A stretch of 64,000 nt of DNA from Lewinellaceae bacterium. Lineage in GTDB: Bacteria; Bacteroidota; Bacteroidia; Chitinophagales; Saprospiraceae. The position numbers and the translations under genes are program-made. The notes under the pieces were generated by a model. That model did no database searches. It saw only the letters and a list, made by a program, of their open reading frames with translations, and was not told the origin of the DNA. The DNA lies in the NCBI GenBank assembly GCA_020636375.1, contig JACJXZ010000002.1:861452-925451 (forward strand), written 5' to 3'. Positions 34,553-43,193 of the stretch are shown here, one piece after another (the first letter of the stretch is position 1; every line of letters begins with the position of its first letter).

Positions 34553-35258
34553 GGTGATACAGATAATGGGTGAGGCTGCTCCGGAAAGTCCCCCAAATGA
34601 GTGGATGTCCGCCTTCGCCAGGCTTCGGCGGATGAGAAGTGAGGGACTGAATGAGTGAATAAATATAAAATATGTATTGTTTTTAAAATCAACCTTTATT
34701 ACATAGTTGATTCTATTCACTCCCCGTCTTCGCTACGCTTTTCCGGGTAAAATTCGCTAAGCCACTCCTTTACTCCTTTTCCGGGGTTTCCGGAGTGCCT
34801 TCATGGGTTGATGAAAAATTGGGAGCTACATATCGAACTTGGGTTAGGAGGTATGCGCAAGCCTCTTCCGGTAAAAAAAGCAGCTGTTACAGGTGTGCGT
34901 TTTTTTGGTTTTCTGGTTTTGCGGGCATGCCATCTCGGGAGGCCATCGGCCTGGATTCAGGGCCTGCATTGAGCCGGCCGGAAAACCCAAACACCGGGAT
35001 ACCATAAAACCTGAATAGCCCAAAAAAAAGGAGCAACCACCGAAGCGGTTACCCCTCACACTATGAAACACTATATGTTGAAATCAATTGATTTGGCAAT
35101 CCATTCAATGGGAAAAGGCAGTACTGGCCCTGACAGGATATAGACATGGGAAGAGAAAGAATGAGAAGAAGTGCGTACAATATACAAAAAAGTCAATATA
35201 AAGGTAGGAAGTAATTTTTTAAATTACAAGGATCTTACCGGGCTTTATCCAATGGCGT
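34553..35258. other. Gene-free stretch with hairpins
   Basis: No credible coding frame was found on either strand. It contains an inverted repeat with GAGTGAATA (34651-34659) and TATTCACTC (34713-34721) arms, and a terminator at 35020-35056. The short frames here lack family features and cross repeats. Confidence 0.5.
35020..35056 (-). terminator. Intrinsic terminator on the minus strand
   Basis: Read on the minus strand, GGGGTAACC and GGTTGCTCC pair (nine base pairs including two G-T) around a short loop and are followed by TTTTTTTT. It lies about 200 bases beyond the acetyltransferase stop at 35259 and could end that transcript or a small RNA from the gap. Confidence 0.6.
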
Positions 35259-35729
35259 TTATTTTGGGGCGGCGCTGAAAAAAATCTTGCCGTTCCACCA
35301 ATCTTTTTCGATGACGCTATCGTACTTCCTGTAAAAATTCAGGGCGGGTTCGTTCCAGTCCAGTACCTGCCACTTCACCAGGCGGCATTCCTTCCGGCGG
35401 GCCTCCTCCAGGAAAGCTTCGAACAATGCCCTGCCGGCACCCTGGCCCCGCCAATCTTCTTCGACCACGAAATCCTCCAGGTACAGCATCCTGCCTTTCC
35501 AGGTAGAATAGGCCGTGTAGTACAGGGCCATGCCGATTACGCTGCCTCCGGCCTCCGCCACCAAGGTCTCAAAATAACCGGCGTCGAAATCCCGCCGGTA
35601 ATCTTCGACCGATGCTGTGAACTCCTGCTCGGCCCGTTCGTATACGGCCAGCTCCCGGACCAGGGCATGGACGGCGGGCAGGTCCGCCGGCTCACCCGGG
35701 CGGACGGTTAAGGTTGTCTCTTTCATCAT
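35259..35729 (-). CDS. GNAT-family N-acetyltransferase
   Basis: 156 residues from MMKETTLTVRPGE at 35729; the longer frame runs into the MITE and is not the start. The acetyl-CoA loop is EEDWRGQGAGRALFEAF near residue 88. YLEDFVVEEDWRG, VLDWNEPALNFYRKYD and the C-terminal WNGKIFF place it close to the diamine/thialysine acetyltransferase group (SAT-like). The substrate is likely a polyamine or lysine analogue, which is an inference from similarity. A MITE begins 24 bases upstream of the start codon. Confidence 0.87.
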   Translation of the reverse strand: MMKETTLTVRPGEPADLPAVHALVRELAVYERAEQEFTASVEDYRRDFDAGYFETLVAEAGGSVIGMALYYTAYSTWKGRMLYLEDFVVEEDWRGQGAGRALFEAFLEEARRKECRLVKWQVLDWNEPALNFYRKYDSVIEKDWWNGKIFFSAAPK

Positions 35730-35752
35730 AGCAAACTGGCTTTTGGCGCCCG

Positions 35753-35854
35753 GGCTACCCGTCTGAGGTTGGACACTCCATGCCTTCTGCACACGCTTGG
35801 CCTCGACTCCGCTCGGCTTTTCCCTTTCTGCTGTCCCACCTTAGACGGGTAGCC
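35753..35854. mobile_element. 102-bp MITE, copy 2 (inverted), TSD GGCGCCCG
   Basis: Same length and ends as the other three copies, with the interior in the opposite orientation. The octamer GGCGCCCG occurs exactly on both sides. It separates the acetyltransferase and acylphosphatase genes, just 12 bases from the latter's stop codon. Confidence 0.9.
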
Positions 35855-35866
35855 GGCGCCCGGGCA

Positions 35867-36136
35867 TTACCGTTGAATGTCAAAGGTTTTGCACCCCCTG
35901 GGCGGAGCTTCTTCCACTTTCACCTGTTCTACCTGCGCCATTTCGGGGCCTTCTTTGCACCATTGAACGAAAGCCTGGAGGAGGGGTTCTTCGCCCTCGG
36001 CTTCTGCGTATACACTTCCGTCGGGCTCGTTGCGGACAAAGCCGCAGAGGCCCAGATCCACCGCTTTCCGGCGGGCCGAGGCCCGGTACCATACCCCCTG
36101 AACCTGCCCCCGTATCCAAAGGTTGTAGCGCTTCAT
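35867..36136 (-). CDS. acyP: Acylphosphatase
   Basis: 89 residues from MKRYNLWIRGQVQGVWYR at 36136. The catalytic Arg lies in GQVQGVWYR (residues 10-18) and the catalytic Asn in GFVRNEPDGSV near 34-44. The length is normal for the family. It hydrolyses acyl phosphates such as acetyl phosphate or 1,3-bisphosphoglycerate in the cytosol. The 152 bases upstream hold no gene. A longer frame to 36199 has a Lys/Arg-rich leader without family similarity. Confidence 0.93.
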   Translation of the reverse strand: MKRYNLWIRGQVQGVWYRASARRKAVDLGLCGFVRNEPDGSVYAEAEGEEPLLQAFVQWCKEGPEMAQVEQVKVEEAPPRGCKTFDIQR

Positions 36137-36288
36137 CTTTTTAGGGGGAAAAGATAAAAAATTATCCTTCTCCGACCAATTCCATCGCCTCCGGAGCAAA
36201 TGAAAAATTGGTTACCGGCCGGAAACGGCAAGGTTCCGCCAATAACCAATAATTTCTGGCCGGTAAGGGAAAGATCCCTTCAACCCCA

Positions 36289-37701
36289 TTATGCCCCTTT
36301 CTTCGGGCGGATATTCTGATTGACCCGGAAGAAGTTGTCCGGGTCGTATTTGGCCTTTACTGCTCTCAGGCGTTCATAATTTGCCTGGTAGGTGGCCTTG
36401 ACCCGCTCCTGCCCTTCTTCCATCATGAAATTGACGTAGGCGGCGCCGGCAGAATGAGGATGGAGCGCTGCCCAGTAATCTTTAGCCCAACGGCTGACGG
36501 CTTCTTTTTCGGAAGAATCCTTACCAATCCCGCAGATCACCATAGACCATTTGGCATCGCGAAACCCGAAAGCGGTTTCCTGTTGCCCGACGCGGTGTAC
36601 GGCGCCATCTATCGGATAAAGGTGCATCGTGGATAAGTCAGAAGGCAGGCGGCGGCCGAACTCCAGGTGCTGGCCGATCGCTTCATCTGTCAGTTCCTGG
36701 ACGAAGTCTCCCTTCCAGTACCACTGCAGGCCGGCCGGCAACAAGGGGTCGAACATGCCCTGGAGGGCCGGGAAAGGCATAGGCCCTGTGGCGTCGAGCA
36801 TGGGCGGGTATTTTTCCCGTATTTCCCGGAAGGCTTCTTCGGCCCGTTCCATGTCGCCGGAGAAACACCATACAATGGCACACACCGGCTGCCGGTGCAG
36901 GGTTTCCGGAAAAGGAGGCGCCGGAGGCACTTTCATGATAGACGGAAAGCCATAGAGCTCTTCCGGCGCCCCGGGCTGGAAGCCGCGATACCAGGACAGT
37001 ATTTCCCTCGTTTGTTCCAGGGGCCAGAACATGGGCCCGGCATAAACCGTATGCACCGGATGGGCCCGGAACAGGAAGGACGTTACGGCCCCAAAATTGC
37101 CGCCGCCGCCGCGGATCGCCCAGAACAGGTCCGGGTTTTCCTGTTCGCTGGCTTTGGCTTTCCTGCCGTCGGCCAGCACCAACTCCGCCTCGATCAGGTT
37201 GTCGATCGTCAGGCCATGCTTCCGGGACAGGTAGCCGTGGCCGCCGCCCAGGGCCAGCCCGGCGATGCCGGTAGAGGAAATGATGCCGGCCGGCACGGCC
37301 AGCCCGTAGGGGTGAGTCGCTGCATCGACCTCGCCCTGAGTACAGCCGGCCTGGACTTTCACCTGCCGCTTTTGGTGATCCACCTGGATGCTCTTCAGGA
37401 GCCGCAGGTCGATCACCAGCCCGCCGTCGCAGCTGCCCAGTCCGGCGCCGTTGTGCCCGCCGCCGCGAATAGCGGTCAGTATCCCATGCTTTCTGGCGTA
37501 ACGGATGGCGGTAGCGACGTCTTCCTCATCGGCGCACTGTGCGATCAGGGCCGGATAGCGGTCGATCATGCCGTTGTACAGGGCGCGGGCCGGGTCGTAC
37601 CTTTCATCGAAAGGCAAGATCAACGGCCCTTTGAAATTGTTCCGCAGGGTTTCCAGGGCTTTGCCTTCAAATGGCGTTTGGGAAATGCTTGATGCTTTCA
37701 T
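36289..37701 (-). CDS. FAD-binding (BBE-domain) oxidoreductase
   Basis: 470 residues. The FAD_binding_4 domain carries the histidine for covalent FAD attachment in AIRGGGHNGAGLGSCDGG near residue 77. The region that holds the second, Cys-linked attachment in bicovalent enzymes reads GIISSTGIAGLALGGGHG here, with Ser instead of Cys, so FAD is probably bound by one covalent link. The C-terminal BBE region is YVNFMMEEGQERV... to KYDPDNFFRVNQNI. Relatives oxidise sugars, alkaloids or aryl alcohols with O2. No signal peptide is seen. It stands alone between the acylphosphatase and a repeat, so the substrate is unknown. Confidence 0.88.
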   Translation of the reverse strand: MKASSISQTPFEGKALETLRNNFKGPLILPFDERYDPARALYNGMIDRYPALIAQCADEEDVATAIRYARKHGILTAIRGGGHNGAGLGSCDGGLVIDLRLLKSIQVDHQKRQVKVQAGCTQGEVDAATHPYGLAVPAGIISSTGIAGLALGGGHGYLSRKHGLTIDNLIEAELVLADGRKAKASEQENPDLFWAIRGGGGNFGAVTSFLFRAHPVHTVYAGPMFWPLEQTREILSWYRGFQPGAPEELYGFPSIMKVPPAPPFPETLHRQPVCAIVWCFSGDMERAEEAFREIREKYPPMLDATGPMPFPALQGMFDPLLPAGLQWYWKGDFVQELTDEAIGQHLEFGRRLPSDLSTMHLYPIDGAVHRVGQQETAFGFRDAKWSMVICGIGKDSSEKEAVSRWAKDYWAALHPHSAGAAYVNFMMEEGQERVKATYQANYERLRAVKAKYDPDNFFRVNQNIRPKKGA

Positions 37702-38090
37702 TAAGTTTCTCGGTTTTATTGAATGAATTCTTTATTCCGGGTAAAAGTAACGGAATAGCTTTTGCCGTGCCCCCACAGATGAGCAGGCCGGGGCATTGCC
37801 TGATCCTGGCCGGATTGTTTTATAGTAACCCGCCCGCAGGTGGAAGGGGGAAATCTCCGGCAGCGATTTTTTTAAATGTTCCTTAGAAGCTGTTTAAATT
37901 TGATCCTCAGGTTTTCTTATGGCCCTTTTTCCCTCACTTTTCGGCTTTTTTTCGCCCCGTACCTACGGGTACGAAGCTCAAAAAGAGCCTCAATTGAGGA
38001 AAAAATGGCTCATAATAAATTCCTGAAACCAAATTCAAGCAGCTTCTTAGATTTGCCGTCAGAGATGCTCATTATCAAAAAAGAATAGTA
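37702..38090. other. Divergent intergenic region
   Basis: 389 bases between the leftward BBE oxidase and the rightward amidohydrolase. It is largely occupied by copy B of the 165-bp palindrome (37885-38049). No gene and no convincing TAnnTTTG promoter were found. Confidence 0.5.
37885..38049. repeat. 165-bp palindromic repeat, copy B
   Basis: The arms are AGAAGCTGTTTAAATTTG and AAATTCAAGCAGCTTCT. The interior differs from copy A but again has an inner hairpin (GTACCTACGGGTAC). TTA directly precedes GAAGC and follows GCTTC, as in copy A. Confidence 0.85.
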
Positions 38091-39806
38091 ATGAAAAGAA
38101 CACTGTTAACGCTCTTTTTCCCCATCCTCCTGCTGACTGCCTGCCAACAGCCGCCGGAAACGATAACTGCCGACACCATCCTGATCAACGGCAACATTTA
38201 CACAGTGGACAAAGACAACCCCCGCGCCGAGGCCATCGCCATTGGCGGCGGGCGCATCCTGCTGGCCGGCGCCAATAAGGAAGTGCAGGAGTTGCAGGGC
38301 GACAGCACCAGGGTGATCGACCTGCAGGGGCGGTTCGCCATGCCGGGGTTTATCGAGGGGCACGGCCATTTTTCCGGCCTGGGCCAGAGCCTGATCCACC
38401 TGAATTTCCTGAAATCCCAAAGCTGGGAAGAGATCGTCCGGATGGTGGAGGAAGCAGCCCGGGAGGCAGAGCCCGGCGAGTGGATCACCGGCCGGGGCTG
38501 GCACCAGGAAAAGTGGGCGCAACCGCTTGAGCGGTCGGTGCTGGGTTATCCCTACCACGACAAACTCAGTGCTGTTTCTGCCGACAACCCGGTGGTGCTG
38601 CGGCACGCCAGCGGCCACAGCCTGCTGGCCAACGCCCGCGCTATGGAGATGGCCGGCATCACTGCCGAAACGCCGGATCCCTTCGGCGGCGAGATCGTCC
38701 GCGATTCCCGCGGAGAGGCCATCGGCGTTTTCGAAGAGACGGCGATGGCGCTCATCATGGACGCCTACAGCGAATACCAGGCGACTCTCAGCCCGGAACA
38801 GAAGGAAAAGGAGTGGCTGCGAGGCATCAAACTGGCGGAGGAGGAATGCCTGCGCAAGGGCGTCACCTCCTTTCAGGATGCCGGCTCCTCCTTTTTGGAG
38901 ATCGAACGGTATTCGGAACTGGCCGAAAAGGGCGAACTGGGCCTGCGCCTCTGGGCTATGATCAGCGGGCGGGAGGACGGCCTGGAAGAAAAAGCCGCCG
39001 GCTTTCCCCGTATCGGCATCGGCAATGGCTTCTTCACTGTGCGCGCCATCAAGGGATATATGGACGGCGCCCTCGGCGCTTTCGGCGCCTGGCTGCTGGC
39101 GCCTTACGCCGATAAGCCGGACTCCTACGGCAAGAACACGACTTCTATCGATACCCTGAAAAAATGGGCGGAGATCGCTTACGACAACGGCCTGCAGTAT
39201 TGCGTCCATGCCATTGGCGACCGCGGCAACCGGGAAGTACTGGATATTTTTGAGGAACAGTTTCAACGAGACCCCGCCCGGAAAGGCCTGCGCTGGCGCG
39301 TCGAACATGCCCAACACCTGGACACGGCGGACATCCCCCGGTTCAGGGAGATGGAAGTCATCGCTTCCATGCAGGGGATACACTGCACTTCCGATGCGCC
39401 TTTTGTCGTCAAGCGGCTGGGAGAAGAGCGCGCCCGACTTGGCGCTTATCCCTGGCGCTCGTTGCTGGACAACGGCGTCGTCATCGCCAACGGAACCGAT
39501 GCGCCTGTCGAGGATGTCGACCCCATCGAGTGCTTCTACGCCTCCGTCACCCGCAAACGCGCCGACACCGGCATGGAATTTTTCCCGGAACAGCGCATGA
39601 CACGGGAGGAGGCCCTTTACTCCTATACCCTGGGCAACGCCTTTGCCGCCTTTGAGGAAGAGGACAAAGGGTCGCTGGAAAAAGGGAAAATGGCGGACAT
39701 CGTGGTCCTGTCCAACGACCTCTCCTCCTGCTCCGACGAGGAAATCCTGGAAACAGAGGTGCTGATGACTATGGTGGACGGGAAGGTGAAGTATGAAAAG
39801 GAATAG
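38091..39806 (+). CDS. YtcJ-like amidohydrolase, predicted lipoprotein
   Basis: 571 residues. The leader MKRTLLTLFFPILLLTACQQ ends in a lipobox (LTAC), so the enzyme is predicted to be membrane-anchored outside the cytoplasm. Family motifs: GFIEGHGHFSGLG near 84 (metal-binding HxH), CVHAIGDRGN near 374, VEHAQHLD near 403 and IANGTDAPVE near 464 with the metal Asp. These are of the COG1574 type, which acts on formamides, amides or similar C-N bonds; real substrates are mostly unknown. A palindromic repeat sits 21 bases after the stop. Confidence 0.88.
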   Translation: MKRTLLTLFFPILLLTACQQPPETITADTILINGNIYTVDKDNPRAEAIAIGGGRILLAGANKEVQELQGDSTRVIDLQGRFAMPGFIEGHGHFSGLGQSLIHLNFLKSQSWEEIVRMVEEAAREAEPGEWITGRGWHQEKWAQPLERSVLGYPYHDKLSAVSADNPVVLRHASGHSLLANARAMEMAGITAETPDPFGGEIVRDSRGEAIGVFEETAMALIMDAYSEYQATLSPEQKEKEWLRGIKLAEEECLRKGVTSFQDAGSSFLEIERYSELAEKGELGLRLWAMISGREDGLEEKAAGFPRIGIGNGFFTVRAIKGYMDGALGAFGAWLLAPYADKPDSYGKNTTSIDTLKKWAEIAYDNGLQYCVHAIGDRGNREVLDIFEEQFQRDPARKGLRWRVEHAQHLDTADIPRFREMEVIASMQGIHCTSDAPFVVKRLGEERARLGAYPWRSLLDNGVVIANGTDAPVEDVDPIECFYASVTRKRADTGMEFFPEQRMTREEALYSYTLGNAFAAFEEEDKGSLEKGKMADIVVLSNDLSSCSDEEILETEVLMTMVDGKVKYEKE

Positions 39807-39827
39807 AATAGCGGTGCAAGACTTGAC

Positions 39828-39874
39828 AAGTTTCCCGGGGGACGCTTCACTGAAAACTTGTCAAGTCTTTCCCC
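39828..39874. repeat. Dispersed palindrome, copy 2 (AGACTTGACAAGTTT)
   Basis: The arms AGACTTGACAAGTTT and AAACTTGTCAAGTCT are almost perfectly complementary, with a GC-rich core. Related to the element at 6968. It follows the amidohydrolase stop and can form a strong hairpin at the mRNA end. Confidence 0.65.
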
Positions 39875-39941
39875 TTAAATGAAACAGCCTCCTGGCACGC
39901 CAGCAATACAACAATTCAGCCATATAGCCATACGGCACCCC

Positions 39942-42740
39942 CTACCTGTTCCCCCTCAGCAACGTGATATACCCGCTCAGTATCTCCGGCCCGGGCGCAA
40001 TGCCGCCCACCCTTCGTTCGAAGTAGCGGCAGCTGTAATAGTAGGTGCCTTCCGCCAGCTCCCTGCCCTGTTTATTCCTGCCGTCCCAGTTGATGTTGGG
40101 GTCGGTAGTGGAGAATACCAGTTCTCCCCAGCGGTTGAAGACGTTAAACTCCACCCGGTCGATAAAGCAGTACGGATAAGGGGTGAAGAAGTCGTTCTGC
40201 CCGTCCCCGTTGGGGGTAAAGGTATTGGGCAGGAAGTAGGAAGGGCAGTTGTCGACACAGACGATATTGCTGGGGGCGCTGCGGTTCTCGAAGGTGTCGA
40301 GCGCCGTCACATAATAACAGCCGGCAATGCCGATATCCGGTTTGTGTTCGTACTCCGTAAGCCGGGAGTCGTCGATCCGGGCCACCCGCCCGAATTCGCT
40401 GCCTTCGAAAGGCGCGTAATAGATTTCATAGCTCACGACGTCATCCGTCTCTTCGCAGATATCGATCGGGTTTGTCCAGATCAGGGTATTGCGCAGCAGG
40501 TCCTCATCGGTGCAGTCGATCGCTTCGTCGCAGGCGGTGAGGACTTCCAGGGTAGGCGGGCATGGCGGCACATTGTCGAACGGGGCCATGCAGGCTTCCT
40601 GGGAGTCGTTGACCAGAGAGTCTTTTATTCCCTCCACGCCGTAGGATCCCAGGCTTTGGACGATATAGCAGTACTCCTTGCCGTTGATCAGGCCGGTGTC
40701 CAGGAAAGGCGGGCCGGCAACCGTGGCTACCGGGTCGAGGCCGCCCTGGTTATTGAAGCGGAAAATGGAATACTGATAATTTTCCCAGGGGACATCCTCT
40801 TCCCAGCTTAGAATGTTGGTGTTATCCGTTGGCGAGATGCTCAGGAAAACCGAGGAAGCAGGGTTGGTGGCGCCCAGCAGGGTGTTGCCCTCTATATAAA
40901 AGTTGATTTTGTAACTGTAAGCGGTTCCCCGGGTGTCCAGCCCGGTATCCACGAAGCAGGTATCGTTGGCGCCCTGTGGCCCTTCGAAGTAGGGGCTGGT
41001 GAATTCCACGCCGATCTTTTCAAATGCGTTGTCGGGAGGAGTGACGCCCTCGGCGCGCAGCACCTCGTAGCGATAGGGGCCGGGATTCTGGAGCGTGTCG
41101 AGGTCTTCGGCCACCGGTTTCGTCCAGCACACCTGCATCTGGCCGTCGGTGTCGCCCGTGCGGAGCACGCTGACCTGGGTCATGAGCGGTATATCGCGGT
41201 CCAGCTGAATGCAAATCTCATCCGACGGCAGGCTTTCGACTACATTGTAGGTATATTGCCCTCCCGGCGTGGTTTTGGCAAACTGTGCCAGGATGCGGTA
41301 GCAGTAGGTGCGGCCGCGCTCCACGTCGTTGTCTGTAAAGACGTATCTGCCTCCGGCTTCCTGTTTGATGGGTACGTTGTTGAGTTTGGTGTAGCCCCGC
41401 CCCGCCAGCCCCGGGCGGCAGGTATCCGGAGTGAAGTTGTTGCTGCCCAGCCTTCGCCAGACGGTAAAACCCCGGAAGTAGTTGTCCTTGGCTTCTTCAC
41501 AGAAATAGGGCTTGGCCCAGGAAACCGTGACCTGGCCGGAGGTGGATTCGGCCTGCACGTCTTCCGGCGGAGGCCCCACGACTTTGATCCGCACCGTCTT
41601 GAGGGTGGCCAGCCCCAGGGTGTCGCCGAAGAAATTGTCGGTAGCTTTGAACACGACCGAATAATACTGGTCGGAGATATGTTCGCAGGCGGTTTGCCAG
41701 CGAAATACCTTGCGGACCGGGTCTTCTTCAAAAGCATTGCTCTGGGGGGTGAAGGTAGCCGGGCTGGTGGATACTTCAAACGGGCCGCCCAGAGCGGTGA
41801 GCCGGACCAGTTGGCTCATTTCTTCCAGGGGAGCAGTGCCAACGACCTCGAATTCGAGCAACTCGCCGGCGACGACGCAGATTTCGTCAAAAGGCGTTTC
41901 CACCACCGGCGGCAGGTTTTCGCACTCCTCGATCAGGATTTGCATGTCCCGCACAATAGTATCGATAGGGATGCCGTCCCGATATTCCACGATGATCATG
42001 GCCAGGTTGTATTCGCCGGGGCGCTGGGGGGCGTCCCAGACAATATCGCCGGTTACCGAGTCGATGGTCAGGCTGTTGTTGGCCGGGTCGTTGCCCAGGA
42101 GCTGGGGCCAGATATAGTTGGGCACATTGGAGCCGACGTCCTGAAGCGGCACGATTAAATGGTAGGAAAGGCTGTCGCCATCCGAATCATAAGCATTGGG
42201 GTTATGAGTGAACACCTTGCCGACGCACCCGATGTCAACCGGAGGCTGCAGCAGGACGGGCGTATTGTTGCACCCCTGGAACTGGGGGTTGGGGAATGTA
42301 TAAGTCGTTTGTATGTGGAACCTGACCTGGTCCGAATTGGGGAAGTTGACGTTCAGGATGCCGCCGTTCCGGTTGGGGTCGGTCATGGACAGCACGTAGG
42401 TGCCCCGGGAGGGGTAGGTGTGTTCGGCGATATAGAGGTTGTATTTGATGTCGTTTTCCAGCGGTTCTCCCTGGGGCGGGTTGCCGGGCCCGTTGGACCG
42501 CGCCACCCGCTGGCAGTTGCCGTCGCCCCAGCAGAGCGTGAGGGTGTCTCGGTCGGCAGGGCGGCTGCTGGTCTTGGTATAAGTCGTGATGGTAGCCCGG
42601 ACGGTGAGGCTTGTGACACAGTCGCCCACCTGTTCGACGGTGATCTCGCCGGCGCGGTTGTGCGTTGCCAATGCCTGGCCGGCACTGCCTGCCATAAGGA
42701 TAAAAAGGAGAAGGAATCGGTATATGTTGGGCATAGACAA
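39942..42740 (-). CDS. Secreted protein with type B T9SS C-terminal domain
   Basis: 932 residues. The signal peptide is within MSMPNIYRFLLLFILMAGSAGQALA. The body has a cadherin/PKD-like opening (HTYPSRGTYVLSMTDPN), then several fibronectin-like modules with repeated CYRILAQFAK, CYIVQSLGSYG and CYYVTALDTFEN strands. The end is the gliding motility-associated type B sorting domain: FLPNTFTPNGDGQNDFF, FNVFNRWGELVF, WDGRNKQG, LAEGTYYY and GYITLLRG. Such proteins are exported by the type IX system and attached to the cell surface. The function is likely adhesion or matrix building, without further detail visible. Confidence 0.92.
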   Translation of the reverse strand: MSMPNIYRFLLLFILMAGSAGQALATHNRAGEITVEQVGDCVTSLTVRATITTYTKTSSRPADRDTLTLCWGDGNCQRVARSNGPGNPPQGEPLENDIKYNLYIAEHTYPSRGTYVLSMTDPNRNGGILNVNFPNSDQVRFHIQTTYTFPNPQFQGCNNTPVLLQPPVDIGCVGKVFTHNPNAYDSDGDSLSYHLIVPLQDVGSNVPNYIWPQLLGNDPANNSLTIDSVTGDIVWDAPQRPGEYNLAMIIVEYRDGIPIDTIVRDMQILIEECENLPPVVETPFDEICVVAGELLEFEVVGTAPLEEMSQLVRLTALGGPFEVSTSPATFTPQSNAFEEDPVRKVFRWQTACEHISDQYYSVVFKATDNFFGDTLGLATLKTVRIKVVGPPPEDVQAESTSGQVTVSWAKPYFCEEAKDNYFRGFTVWRRLGSNNFTPDTCRPGLAGRGYTKLNNVPIKQEAGGRYVFTDNDVERGRTYCYRILAQFAKTTPGGQYTYNVVESLPSDEICIQLDRDIPLMTQVSVLRTGDTDGQMQVCWTKPVAEDLDTLQNPGPYRYEVLRAEGVTPPDNAFEKIGVEFTSPYFEGPQGANDTCFVDTGLDTRGTAYSYKINFYIEGNTLLGATNPASSVFLSISPTDNTNILSWEEDVPWENYQYSIFRFNNQGGLDPVATVAGPPFLDTGLINGKEYCYIVQSLGSYGVEGIKDSLVNDSQEACMAPFDNVPPCPPTLEVLTACDEAIDCTDEDLLRNTLIWTNPIDICEETDDVVSYEIYYAPFEGSEFGRVARIDDSRLTEYEHKPDIGIAGCYYVTALDTFENRSAPSNIVCVDNCPSYFLPNTFTPNGDGQNDFFTPYPYCFIDRVEFNVFNRWGELVFSTTDPNINWDGRNKQGRELAEGTYYYSCRYFERRVGGIAPGPEILSGYITLLRGNR

Positions 42741-42995
42741 TCGTTTTGGTAAATCCTCGTTCGTACAATTTATGAAATATCCGGGGAAACAGGCATTGCT
42801 TTTTGTTTAACGACCGGGGGCGGAAAATAGTTTGTAGAAAATATCGCCCGGAAGTCATTGGGAACATTTAAAAACAAATTCGGCACCCCTGACTCGCCGG
42901 CCCAAAATGCCGAATTTATTTTTTAATCTCTACCTGGCTGGGAATTTGAATGCCAACCCGGTTTTTTCAAATCACAACTTATTCTTAAACTTGTG
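42741..42995. other. Gene-free stretch upstream of a MITE
   Basis: The region 42741-43193 (453 bases) between the T9SS cargo start and the serine hydrolase start has no coding frame of quality. Its right part is the GTAAC-type MITE at 42996-43165. Confidence 0.5.
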
Positions 42996-43165
42996 GTAAC
43001 TATTTAGGTGGGCCGGATGCCTTTGCCACCAAGACACCAAGTTTACCCGGACTTCGGCGTGAGTTCAGTCGAACGCTGGCTAGACGGGATCGCACCAAGG
43101 CTTTGTGCAATCTTAGTGTCTTGGTGTCTTCGTGGCTAAAAAGCGGAGGGCTGCTAAACAGTTAC
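42996..43165. mobile_element. GTAACTATTTAG MITE, copy 1 (170 bp), TSD AACTTGTG
   Basis: The termini are GTAACTATTTAG and CTAAACAGTTAC in inverted order. The octamer AACTTGTG occurs exactly on both sides. The interior contains a CACCAAGACACCAAG...CTTGGTGTCTTCGTGG palindrome. The right end is 28 bases upstream of the serine hydrolase ATG. Confidence 0.9.
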
Positions 43166-43193
43166 AACTTGTGAATCTCCTAATCTGAAATAT

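Noticed and set aside
34795..35007. A 70-codon frame in the gene-free stretch after the polyprenyl synthase
   Set aside because: No family motif, no promoter or plausible start context, and low-complexity composition.
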